Position numbers and translations under genes: made by a program. Positions 11,970 through 24,195 of a stretch of 64,000 bases of DNA are shown here, piece after piece. The notes beneath the pieces are model-generated. The model saw only the letters and a list, made by a program, of their open reading frames with translations. It was not told the DNA's origin and searched no databases. Source of the DNA: Hydractinia symbiolongicarpus (taxonomy: Eukaryota; Cnidaria; Hydrozoa; Anthoathecata; Hydractiniidae); contig NC_079876.1 of NCBI RefSeq assembly GCF_029227915.1, forward strand, positions 13,020,001 to 13,084,000. Reading direction: 5' to 3'. How positions within the stretch are numbered: the stretch's first letter is position 1; each line of letters begins with the position of its first letter.

Positions 11970-12710
11970 CATTTATTTTCAGCAGCGTTTTAAGCTCTAC
12001 TCAATAAAGGCGACGGGGAAACACGGGGAAAATTTTTTTTTTGTGTATTCACTAAGTAGATTTTTCTGCGGACCTTATCGACTAGTGTAGGTGCTTACAC
12101 GATTTCAACTGAGTTAACTATTTTTATTCGCTAAACGACAAAATTACAAGACGAAATTTAAGCAACAAATTACACATGTAAGATGACATAAAATATAATA
12201 AGAAATAAACACTTACTAGATATATAGTGGCGTAAGCCAAGCCAACTACATGTGAGAGAAAACAACTAAAACAGATGCTGAGATACAGGACAACTCCTGT
12301 GATGTATGAAAGAAAAATTTCACTCAACAGCAAATTTAATACAAAAATGTATGTTCGACTCTGTCATTACATGTTGAAGACTGAATGCGCAGAAAAAAGA
12401 TGTGCAAGATGTGCAGAAAATTTAACTAAAAATAGTACCAAAATTACAATTATTCTCTTTACATAATTAACACGGGACAATACATCACAACACAAAACTA
12501 ACAAAATGCATCTTGTTCTCCACCGCAGAGCGAACTCTACAGCAGAGCACATACGCGACACCACAAGGACAATACAAATGACGTATCAAAATAAATGTCA
12601 ATACGGCCGGAAATTCATGTAGGCTGTTGTTTTGTGAGCTACTTTACGTATCCGCACCCTAAGCAACGTTCATTTACACATATGCGCATTAGAAAAGATA
12701 GAATTATCAC
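11970..12710. other. No recognisable gene
   Basis: Short overlapping frames on both strands (12124-12564), none with family resemblance. Confidence 0.4.
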
Positions 12711-12716
12711 ATTTAT

Positions 12717-12795
12717 GTTATCTTAAAATAACTCGAGTTATCTTACAATCAAGACATTTATCTTAAGATAGCACTTGTTATCTTAAAATAACTTT
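12717..12795. repeat. Cluster of palindromic TTATCTTAA words
   Basis: Within 80 bases TTATCTTA(A/C) occurs four times, including the palindromic TTATCTTAAGATA (about 12760) and the pairs 'gttatcttaaaataac' at both edges. Nested inverted repeats of this kind are typical of a short foldback element. Confidence 0.45.
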
Positions 12796-15700
12796 ATTAA
12801 TGTGACTTTTGAATGCCGTAGGGCTGAGCCGAAACCAAACCATCGCGCTATCGCAATTAAAAAAGGTATTAAAATTAAAAACTTAAATTTAGAGTTAAAA
12901 ACTCTAATTTAGTATTTTTAGAAAAAACAACTTTTCTTTTTTATTTCCAGATCTCCTTCCTGGTTATTTGTTGAAGTTGGATCTGTCAGGTTAACAATAA
13001 CAAATTTTGAAGAGGTTTTTCTGTTTGTGTAAAATCTTTCTGACGCTATACGTTAATTATTTACTAAGGGTAATCAATTTCATTGTAGCGCGCTCTCAAA
13101 ATGAGCCCTAAAAGAAAGCCAGCCCTTAGCAAAAAATGGCTATAAATATTTCATAAGTTATTAAATGTTTCAATCCAAATTTTAAATTATTACGGTTCTT
13201 GACATTCCTTTACATTTCGGGGATCGTGTGCGCGGGGTTGATGATGGGCTATGTTACGGTAATCCCCTAAAAATAAGTTAATAAAAAGGGAGAAGAAAAA
13301 CGCGAATGGTCTGAAAAAGATCCTGAATCTAAACATAGATCTTGATAAACGTAGGTCTCTTTTAATGTGTTTCTTTGTGAACTAAAAAATCTCACTATAG
13401 GAGTCTCAAAGGCTCTTTATAGGAGAACAGAGGTTTCTACTGTTACATGTATGTTAGCAATTTATTATGTATAAATATGCCTCAGGGTAAGATATCAAAG
13501 TTTCCAATAATCTGTTAGGTTTACTGAATTTTGTTTGATCTGACCTACATACTAACTATGAGTATAGCCTAACGCAACTATGACATCATAACCATTGAAA
13601 CTTTAAATTGCTTCTAGTCAACATTAGAGTAAAAATAAATAATAAAAACATGTCTGTCATGTCACATCATACTTCATTTTAAGTAAAGAAAATAAAAAAA
13701 AAAGTTTGACCTTTGTTTCCCATTACCGCGAACGTTTGTCTGTTTTATAAAAATAATGTTTTGAGTAAAAAATTTTGGAATGAATTTCTCTACAAATTGT
13801 CATTTTGCTCGATATTCAGCAAATTATAAAGTGTAACCTTTCTGGAGTATGGCATTGAAAAATAGGTGCAACTTACACTCGTTTTTCCGTAGTATATTTC
13901 GTGCACATTAACCAATCACAGAAAAACTTAACCACATAAGAATATAAAAACCATTTCCGTTAAGGTGGATTTCCACTTAAAATCAAACAAATCGAAAAAA
14001 AACAATAAAAATACTGAAATTTGATTAAATATCTGCTAATTATTTTGTTTTTAAAATTTTTTTTTCCTGAAAGTTGACTGGCTTTAAACCTTTCTGCTTT
14101 CTTAGCATTGAAATAATCCACTCCGCCGCTATTCCTTTGCAGGCTTAATTTTGTTTTAAAAAGATTTAATCTTTGACGTCAGTTAACTAGAGAATTGATA
14201 TTAAAACTGGCTGAACTGACTACTGAACCTACAATCTTGGGCGACGTTTTTGGTTATAAAATATGGTGTAGGTAGGACCAGCTCATACACGTTGTTAACA
14301 TTTCTGAAAGTACTGAGAGAAAAAGATATTTTTATTTTCCCATTTTTTGCTAAAATTGACCCAGTCCCAAGTCATTTAACGTACAAAACGCCTCAGATTA
14401 TTCTGGGGCCTGTTAACAATACAGTTGATAACTCCAGCATTCATTTTATCAAATCACTTTCTCGAGTCTCTTGAACTTTCGTTAATACTTCATGGAGAAA
14501 GACATAAACAGAAAAATAACTGATACAAATATAATCTGATTTCTAACATATATACATTGTGCTTTTAAACAATTTTGGCAGAGCTACATATCAGTCCAGA
14601 ACCTTTAGGACTGTGAAATATTTCTGCCAAGTAATTGTAAAAAATGTTTAGTAAAATAAAAAAAATAATAAACCTCGGTAAATAAGCAAAATAGAAAGAA
14701 AATAAAACACTTCAACACTACAAAACAAAAGTAAGTTCAAATAAAAAAGATATCGTTCTAAATTTTAAACACTTTCTAGACAAAACAGTGATTTTATATA
14801 TGTCCTTTTTGTTTTTCGACCAATAACAGCCTTGACAAATTGTGCACTTAATAAGGTTCAGCATAATTAACGTAATATATATCTACGATATCTCCAAAAT
14901 TACATAAGATGTAAACTACATTTATTAAAACGCTTAAAAACGTATTTGTCCGAATCATGCTACTAGACACAAAAAGTTATTAAACAAAACAAAGAAGCAC
15001 GACATTTTATAGTTTGTTACCACTTGCTATTTTAATATAACGCAGTAAAAAAAAGAGGTAATTCAGAACGTCTTTTATCTCATTTTCTTTTCCGCTTCCC
15101 TTCCACCCTCTCATTAGCGCTCAGGCTGTCAAATAGTATAACGCTTTCTAAACGAAGTATAATACAGCTAGTTATTTATATACTAGTTTATACTTCATGC
15201 ATTTTTAGCACAAAGTGTAGATTATGAACGATTAGTTAGTGCAACACTCCAGTTCTATAAAACATCGCCTAAAAATTTTCTAAAGAGATTCTATTTCGTC
15301 GCAATTTTTTTTTATACGCCGGTTTTTACAACGGGAAATGTAATTGTTTTGTTATGAATTGGTGTATTGGTATTATTTTGTTTTAATCTGCAACATTTTT
15401 TAAAAAATTAGGGTGATAAGAATGCACGAAAAAAACTTCGATATTTCGACTTACAAGAACACCGTCAAGGAATATTAGAGCCAGTATTAAACACTGCAGG
15501 ACCTCTGAAGCAAGTTATATATATCCTAACATGGGGAGCAATGATTAGTGCATATTATAGTATCAGGATACGAAATTGTAGGAATCCCGCAATCCCCCCT
15601 TGCCTCTGCATTCCACCACGCCACACGCATATCGATGTTAAAAATTCCCAATTAGAAATATTGTCGTCCCAAAGTTTACAAAATTAAAGATAATCTTTGA

Positions 15701-16140
15701 AGCTCAAAAATAAACAACTTAGCTTTGGTCTAATTTAGGTAACGCAGTAGTGTTCATCTTATTAGCGTATAGATATTTAAAAATATAAAAAATCAAACAA
15801 AAACAATAGGAATAATACTAATGATTTGTCAAACTACAGAGTACCACTGTTTATTCAACATGCTGTCGTCGAGTGTTTATTGTAGCCTCTTTGCAACGGT
15901 TGTTGGTTTTCGACTAGTGACTTACACGAAAGTCAAGCTAATGGCGGGGGAAAATGTATGATCACTGAGGACAAAAACAACAAACTTAAATCATCTTAAA
16001 TATCACACTGGACATCCAAATACAAATGACAGAAAAGTCCCATATATAGCTTTAGTACCCAGGTAAAGGGCGGCATGTCATTGGTTACAACTTACGTCAT
16101 AGCGGGCAATAGCAACCGTGTTTAAAGTTTTAATAATCCA
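12796..16140. other. Gene desert
   Basis: About 3.3 kb of AT-rich sequence without recognisable exons, RNA genes or repeats on either strand. Confidence 0.45.
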
Positions 16141-16146
16141 TATAAC

Positions 16147-19100
16147 AACGTATTACTATTATTGTATTACCGAATACTACAAGGTATTACAGTATATTAC
16201 TGAATACTACAAGGTATTACAGTGTATTACCGAATACTACAAGGCATTACAGTATATTACTGAATACTACAAGGTATTACAGTGTACTACTGAATACTAC
16301 AAAGTATTACAGTGTATTACCGAATACTACAAGGTATTACAGTATATTACTGAATACTACAAGGTATTACAGTATATTACCGAATACTACAAGGTATTAC
16401 AGTGTGCAACTGAATACTACAAAGTATTACAGTGTATTACCGAATACTACAAGGTATTACAGTGTATTACTGAATACTACAAGGTATTACAGTGTACAAC
16501 TGAATACTACAAATATTACAGTGTATTACCGAATACTACAAGGTATTACAGTGTATTACTGAATACTACAAAGTATTACAGTGTATTACCGAATACTACA
16601 AGGTATTACAGTATATTACTGAATACTACAAGGTATTACAGTGTATTACTGAATACTACAAAGTATTACAGTGTATTACCGAATACTACAAGGTATTACA
16701 GTATATTACTGAATACTACAAGGTATTACAGTGTATTACTGAATACTACAAGGTATTACAGTGTATTACCGAATACTACAAGACATTACAGTATATTACT
16801 GAATACTACAAGGTATTACAGTGTACTACTGAATACTACAAAGTATTACAGTGTATTACTGAATACTACAAGGTATTACAGTATATTACTGAATACTACA
16901 AGGTATTACAGTATATTACCGAATACTACAAGGTATTACAGTGTACAACTGAATACTACAAAGTATTACAGTGTATTACCGAATACTACAAGGTATTACA
17001 GTGTATTACTGAATACTACAAGGTATTACAGTGTACAACTGAATACTACAAATATTACAGTGTATTACAGAATACTACAAGGTATTACAGTGTATTACTG
17101 AATACTACAAAGTATTACAGTGTATTACCGAATACTACAAGGTATTACAGTATATTACCGAATACTACAAGGTATTACAGTGTATTACCGAATACTACAA
17201 GGTATTACAGTGTATTACTGAATACTACAAAGTATTACAGTGTATTACCGAATACTACAAGGCATTACAGTATATTACTGAATACTACAAGGTATTACAG
17301 TGTACTACTGAATACTACAAAGTATTACAGTGTATTACCGAATACTACAAGGTATTACAGTGTATTACTGAATACTACAAAGTATTACAGTGTATTACCG
17401 AATACTACAAGGTATTACAGTATATTACTGAATACTACAAGGTATTACAGTGTATTACCGAATACTACAAGGCATTACAGTATATTACTGAATACTACAA
17501 GGTATTACAGTGTACTACTGAATACTACAAAGTATTACAGTGTATTACCGAATACTACAAGGTATTACAGTATATTACTGAATACTACAAGGTATTACAG
17601 TATATTACCGAATACTACAAGGTATTACAGTGTACAACTGAATACTACAAAGTATTACAGTGTATTACCGAATACTACAAGGTATTACAGTGTATTACTG
17701 AATACTACAAGGTATTACAGTATATTACCGAATACTACAAGGTATTACAGTATATTACTGAATACTACAAGGTATTACAGTGTATTACTGAATACTACAA
17801 GGTATTACAGTGTATTACCGAATACTACAAGGCATTACAGTATATTACTGAATACTACAAGGTATTACAGTGTACTACTGAATACTACAAAGTATTACAG
17901 TGTATTACTGAATACTACAAGGTATTACAGTATATTACTGAATACTACAAGGTATTACAGTATATTACCGAATACTACAAAGTATTACAGTGTACAACTG
18001 AATACTACAAAGTATTACAGTGTATTACCGAATACTACAAGGTATTACAGTGTATTACCGAATACTACAAGGTATTACAGTGTACAACTGAATACTACAA
18101 AGTATTACAGTGTATTACCGAATACTACAAGGTATTACAGTGTATTACTGAATACTACAAGGTATTACAGTATATTACTGAATACTACAAGGTATTACAG
18201 TGTATTACTGAATACTACAAAGTATTACAGTGTATTACCGAATACTACAAGGTATTACAGTATATTACTGAATACTACAAGGTATTACAGTGTATTACTG
18301 AATACTACAAGGTATTACAGTGTATTACCGAATACTACAAGGCATTACAGTATATTACTGAATACTACAAGGTATTACAGTGTACTACTGAATACTACAA
18401 AGTATTACAGTGTATTACTGAATACTACAAGGTATTACAGTATATTACTGAATACTACAAGGTATTACAGTATATTACCGAATACTACAAGGTATTACAG
18501 TGTATTACCGAATACTACAAGGTATTACAGTGTGTTACTGAATACTACAAGGTATTACAGTGTACAACTGAATACTACAAATATTACAGTGTATTACCGA
18601 ATACTACAAGGTATTACAGTGTATTACTGAATACTACAAAGTATTACAGTGTATTACCGAATACTACAAGGTATTACAGTATATTACTGAATACTACAAG
18701 GTATTACAGTGTATTACCGAATACTACAAGGCATTATAGTATATTACTGAATACTACAAGGTATTACAGTGTACTACTGAATACTACAAAGTATTACAGT
18801 GTATTACCGAATACTACAAGGTATTACAGTATATTACTGAATACTACAAGGTATTACAGTATATTACCGAATACTACAAGGCATTACAGTGTACAACTGA
18901 ATACTACAAAGTATTACAGTGTATTACCGAATACTACAAGGTATTACAGTGTATTACTGAATACTACAAGGTATTACAGTGTACAACTGAATACTACAAA
19001 TATTACAGTGTATTACCGAATACTACAAGGTATTACAGTGTATTACTGAATACTACAAAGTATTACAGTGTATTACCGAATACTACAAGGTATTACAGTA

Positions 19101-20370
19101 TATTACTGAATACTACAAGGTATTACAGTGTATTACCGAATACTACAAGGCATTATAGTATATTACTGAATACTACAAGGTATTACAGTGTACTACTGAA
19201 TACTACAAAGTATTACAGTGTATTACCGAATACTACAAGGTATTACAGTATATTACTGAATACTACAAGGTATTACAGTATATTACCGAATACTACAAGG
19301 CATTACAGTGTACAACTGAATACTACAAATATTATAGTGTATTACCGAATACTACAAGGTATTACAGTGTATTACTGAATACTACAAGGTATTACAGTGT
19401 ACAACTGAATACTACAAATATTATAGTGTATTACCGAATACTACAAGGTATTACAGTGTATTACTGAATACTACAAAGTATTACAGTGTATTACCGAATA
19501 CTACAAGGTATTACAGTATATTACTGAATACTACAAGGTATTACAGTATATTACTGAATACTACAAGGTATTACAGTGTATTACTGAATACTACAAGGCA
19601 TTACAGTATATTACTGAATACTACAAGGTATTACAATGTACTACTGAATACTACAAAGTATTACAGTGTATTACCGAATACTACAAGGTATTACAGTGTA
19701 TTACTGAATACTACAAGGTATTACAGTGTACAACTGAATACTACAAATATTACAGTGTATTACCGAATACTACAAGGTATTACAGTGTATTACCGAATAC
19801 TACAAGGTATTACAGTGTATTACTGAATACTACAAGGTATTACAGTGTACAACTGAATACTACAAGGTATTACAGTGTATTACTGAATACTACAAAGTAT
19901 TACAGTGTATTAACGAATACTACAAGGTATTACAGTATATTACTGAATACTACAAGGTATTACAGTGTATTACCGAATACTACAAGGCATTACAGTATAT
20001 TACTGAATACTACAAGGTATTACAGTGTATTACCGAATACTACAAGGCATTACAGTATATTACTGAATACTACAAGGTATTACAGTGTATTACCGAATAC
20101 TACAAGGTATTACAGTATATTACTGAATACTACAAAGTATTACAGTATATTACTGAATACTACTAGGTATTACAGTGTATTACCGAATACTACAAGGCAT
20201 TACAGTATATTACTGAATACTACAAGGTATTACAGGGTATTACTGAATACTACAAGGTATTACAGTGTATTACTGGATACTACAAAGTAATACGGCATAT
20301 TACTTAGTACTACAGTATACAATACGGCATATTACTAAGTACTACAGTGTATTACTGTATATTACAAAGA
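16147..20370 (+). repeat. 30-bp satellite array, about 137 units
   Basis: Head-to-tail copies of a 30-base unit, 'tgtattaccgaatactacaa' plus 'ggtattacag', fill more than 4 kb almost without interruption. Each unit splits into three 10-mers that share the core TA(T/C)TAC. Variants (accg/actg, aaggt/aaagt/aaggc, gtgtatt/gtatatt/gtgtaca) recur in blocks. 29-base units with 'aaatattac' occur near 16511, 17050, 18579, 18998, 19328, 19417 and 19747. The right edge (20280-20370) decays into longer irregular units. The long open frame (16118-17101) only reflects the unit length being a multiple of three; I do not regard it as a gene. Confidence 0.95.
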
Positions 20371-23300
20371 TATTACATTAGGCAGTAGTATGTATTAACA
20401 ACATCACGACGTTGATAAATTGTTTAACGTCGCGTGTCGGATGCAGTTGAGCTGTCGTGAGGAAAGGAATACGACAATGTCGGGTAAAGGTGAGGTTGTG
20501 TTAGAGGTTCAAGTATACGACATATTCACAGACTATATGGATCCTTCCATGAAGTGCTTCCCTGTTTTTCTTTAATTCTGCGAATTTTGAACTGAAGGTA
20601 ATACTAAGGAACACGAATTACGAAGGGCTTCGGCTGACGACGCATTGTCTTGTTATTCCAATAAAATGTATGCAATCCTGCCATTTTTTCCCTAGCCACT
20701 AAATCACTAATGTTGCTTTTGTTATCCCTAATTTGTTATATTCCACGAGTAAATTTTTTGAAGTTTAGTGTCTTTAAGGTATAGCATAGGTTTCCATATA
20801 CATAGCTACCAGTCACTTCTGCATGTTTTCCGCTTCTCCGCTCTGGTGGAGGAAACGCTTAAAGAGGAATTTCGGTTTAAAAAATTTTTTATTTTTTTAT
20901 TTCATAATTCAGAGTTTTGGAAATGTTTTTATTTATTGTTGACACAAATTTCTTGAAAATGCTCCGTTTTTGAAAAAGCGCGTCAGAAAAATAAAAGCTG
21001 GGTTCACACTCAAGTATGATGTTTTATAGTTCAAAACATTGCATCATGTGAAAGAGTCACAACACAGGCTATACAGTTTGTTAAAAGAATCTACTTTTTT
21101 CTAGCTGTATTTCTTTTCAAATCTGTAACAAATTAATTCTTTGAAAATACAGTGTCAATTTGTAAGCAATGGATCCAATTTGCAGCAATTCAAGCTCTAA
21201 AATGATGACATACCTGATTTATCTACTCTTAGTCCTATAAATTTTGTACCAAAATTTTCTTTGGAAGAACTGAATAAATTACAAATCTGTAGTTCCAAGG
21301 TAAAATAACTAAAAAATTAGCTAAGAATAATTTTCTTTTTCGTGTTTAAAACCATAAAGCTCTACATATACCTTTTAGATATTAGTCTTCGCGTTGATAA
21401 CAAAATATGCCTACGAGCACCACAACTTGCCTAACATGAGTTTTATCTCCAAGTCATTCAACTCTCCTTCGCATATATTTTATTCAGTATTATTTGCTAC
21501 TGCAAAAAAACATAAAAAAACGCAACGGTGGTTGTTTTATTCTATTCAGCTTTACAAATCAAATAAGAAAGTGTGCTCAAAGATCAAAACTTGAGACAGG
21601 GGTTATATATTTTAAAGGTTTTTCCTTTTAGAAAAACAATGTATATATACTTGAAGCCAAAATTTTTGGAATGGTTTGTCTTTGTAATCCAGTACTAACC
21701 ACTGCACTGTCTGCCCTCAATAATTTAATTGTCGATGCTATGAACTCGGTAGAAGACAAGACCAAAATTTTTATTCCCCCTTCTCACAAAAGCACATGTT
21801 CTTGAAAAATTCAGCGCTGGGGAACGAAAATGCGAACATGGGAAGGAAATATAATAATTTTTTGACATGAATTTTGTTTTGGAAATGGCTATAATAAATG
21901 AATTTGTGTTGAATTTTTCTAAATACAAGAAAGACAAATGTTTGGCTGCTTGATGAAGCATAGCTAACAAACATAGATAACAAAACTTTCAAAAGCATTC
22001 TGGTTCAAAATGTAGAGAACAAATATAAAATCCAGAGTCTTTCGGCAAGGTACCACTTCTCTTTATATTATGTAGACATTTTTTTCGAAGCTCTTTATTT
22101 TTTTCGCACTGGGAATTTGAGAGACTACCCGATTTTTTCTTTCATTATTATTCTCATCTTTCGTTGTCAGCTTTTCGTTCTCTACCTACTTATTCTCCTC
22201 GCTCCCCCTTTTTTTTCTGTTTTTTATTATCACTACTTTGATTTGTACAGCCGATGGCAGCACAGTTTGGCATATTAAAATAATAAAAATGTATAAACAA
22301 AATACTTCTTCATGTGATTACACCTAATCCCCAACACCGCACTTTGCTTTTTGAACTATAAAAGGTCATAATTCAAACCCAACCCAACCTTCGTAAAAAT
22401 GGGGTCAATATACGGAGGTGTTTTTACGTGTGTTTAACTCAGATTATTTCAGAAAAAAAATGTTTCCGTTGAAAAGAATTATGGTATCTGTTTTTTTTTT
22501 GTCTTTTATGACTTTTGAATGTAAAAATATAATTTTTGACCAAATCTCTTTACTATCTACTTTTGTTTGCATGATTTTTAAACGATCTATGTTTTAAATG
22601 TTATTTTTATTTTTATAATGATCTATGGTGGTCTTTTTGATATGTATGATCTTGTTTTCATTATTTTAAATTTATTTTAAAATCACATGCAGATCGTTTC
22701 AAATAAAATAATTTACAAATTTAAACAATAATTTTTGACACTATCCTGGAAACGATCCCTTAGTTAACTTTACCTAATCAATTTTTGTAAATAAAAAACG
22801 TGTACTTATTAACCTAAACTTAAAGTAGGAGTCGAGGGCAAGTTCATTTACCGAAAAATTTACCGGATCCACCGGTATGGTCTTTAGTAGGGCAACATCA
22901 GTGGTTGTTTTAGAAACGGGGCAGGCAGTTGACTTTGACTTGTTTAGAGCCCTCTAACATGCTCAAAATGTGATTTAATAAACTTTTTAGAAATGTTTAT
23001 TGAAGTAGCAGACACTGCTTTTTCTAGTAAAGAATATTCCATTCATTAATAACCTGAGGAACAAATAAAAATTTTCTTTTATCCAGACGACTATAAAGCT
23101 TCCATATTTTTTGCAGTGTTCTCTTTTCAGTGAATTCTCACTCAGCTCCAAAAAGGCAAAGGCATCATTTTTTTAAACATCAAATATGATTGTATGCTGT
23201 ATTCACCACAAGGTCTCACTAGGGATTTGTAAAATATACACAAGTTGCTTTTGGTTTTGTATTTAAACGTTCGTTTGATGACACCCAAGGTTCTGTATAT

Positions 23301-23446
23301 TTTTATTGTTAATCCCTTAACACACCTCTTAAAATGAGCTTAGTAATTGCTAACGTAGTTTAATTTTGTATCAGGAGTTACATATTTCCTGTCATGTCGC
23401 TAATTTTACAATATTTTGATTACATATATATTTTTTATACATTATA
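20371..23446. other. No recognisable gene
   Basis: AT-rich spacer between the satellite and the TIR element. Short frames on both strands (for example 20768-20956 and 21394-21594) show no family resemblance. A 32-codon frame at 20477-20575 starts MSGKGEVVLE but has no further support. Confidence 0.4.
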
Positions 23447-24105
23447 CAGGCCATTTCTAAAATAAAACTATGCCAGAGCTACAAAAAGCATCTGCTAAAA
23501 AAATTACCAGTGCTATGGTGTGTGAAAAATTGCACTTTTGTGCGAAATTTACAAGTGCGATGTGAGTATTTGCAAGTGTGTTTCACACTTAACTATTTTT
23601 TGTTTTCAATAACATATGTTATTTAAGCTGCATAGAAATGATGTTTGAATACTAAGGAATCGTCTCCACGAAAATACCGATGTGGGTCGTTTAAAAATCA
23701 TAAAAACGACATTGTAGAAAGTGAAAATATCGTTGTATATTGTTTAAAAATCAGGAAAAGTGAATCGTAGAAAGGGAAGAGTTCGATGTAGATTGTTTAA
23801 AAATCAGGAAAACGGGATCCTAGACAGTGAAAAGATCACCATAGATCGTTTAAAAATCATAAAAACGTCATCGTAGAAAGCAAAGAGATCGATGTAGATC
23901 GTTTTAACATCATGAAAACAGGATCGTAGACAGCGAAAAGATTGCTGTAGATTGTTTAAATATCACGAAAGCTTTTTTCATCAATCTATAGCCAATATTT
24001 GAGAAAAAGAAAAAATTCACGAGTGTGATAAAAGCATTCGTGAATTTTTTTACGAATGTACGGGCGAGTGCGAGGGCGATCACACTCATCTCAAGGAATG
24101 GCCTG
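23447..24105. mobile_element. Non-autonomous TIR transposon, hAT-like
   Basis: Perfect 9-bp terminal inverted repeats CAGGCCATT (23447-23455) and AATGGCCTG (24097-24105) are flanked on both sides by ATTATA (23441-23446 and 24106-24111), a target-site duplication. There is no transposase. Inside the right end an inverted repeat AAATTCACGA...TCGTGAATTT (about 24012-24046) can form a hairpin. A CAG-starting TIR fits hAT elements, though those usually give 8-bp duplications, so the superfamily is tentative. The element ends 90 bp before the PPWD1 start codon. Confidence 0.75.
23685..23975 (+). repeat. About 60-bp minisatellite inside the TIR element
   Basis: About five copies of a unit built from 'gatgtagatcgtttaaaaat', 'cataaaaac' or 'caggaaaac', then 'gatcgtagaaagtgaaaaga'. 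Substitutions between copies are few, and the array lies wholly inside the TIR-bounded element. Confidence 0.8.
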
Positions 24106-24195
24106 ATTATATATTATATATATAAAATATATATATAACTTATATTGCTGTTCATATTTTTGTAGAGATTGATATAAAAATTGATTAAAGGAAAA

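Noticed and set aside
16118-17101. 327-codon open frame across the satellite
   Set aside because: The frame exists only because the unit is 30 bases. It switches peptide register at each 29-base unit, and there is no promoter or splice context.
16147-20370. CRISPR-like array
   Set aside because: There are no unique spacers and the context is eukaryotic; it is a simple head-to-tail satellite.
20477-20575. 32-codon frame starting MSGKGEVVLE just after the satellite
   Set aside because: Too short, no recognisable family and no clear donor or poly(A) context.
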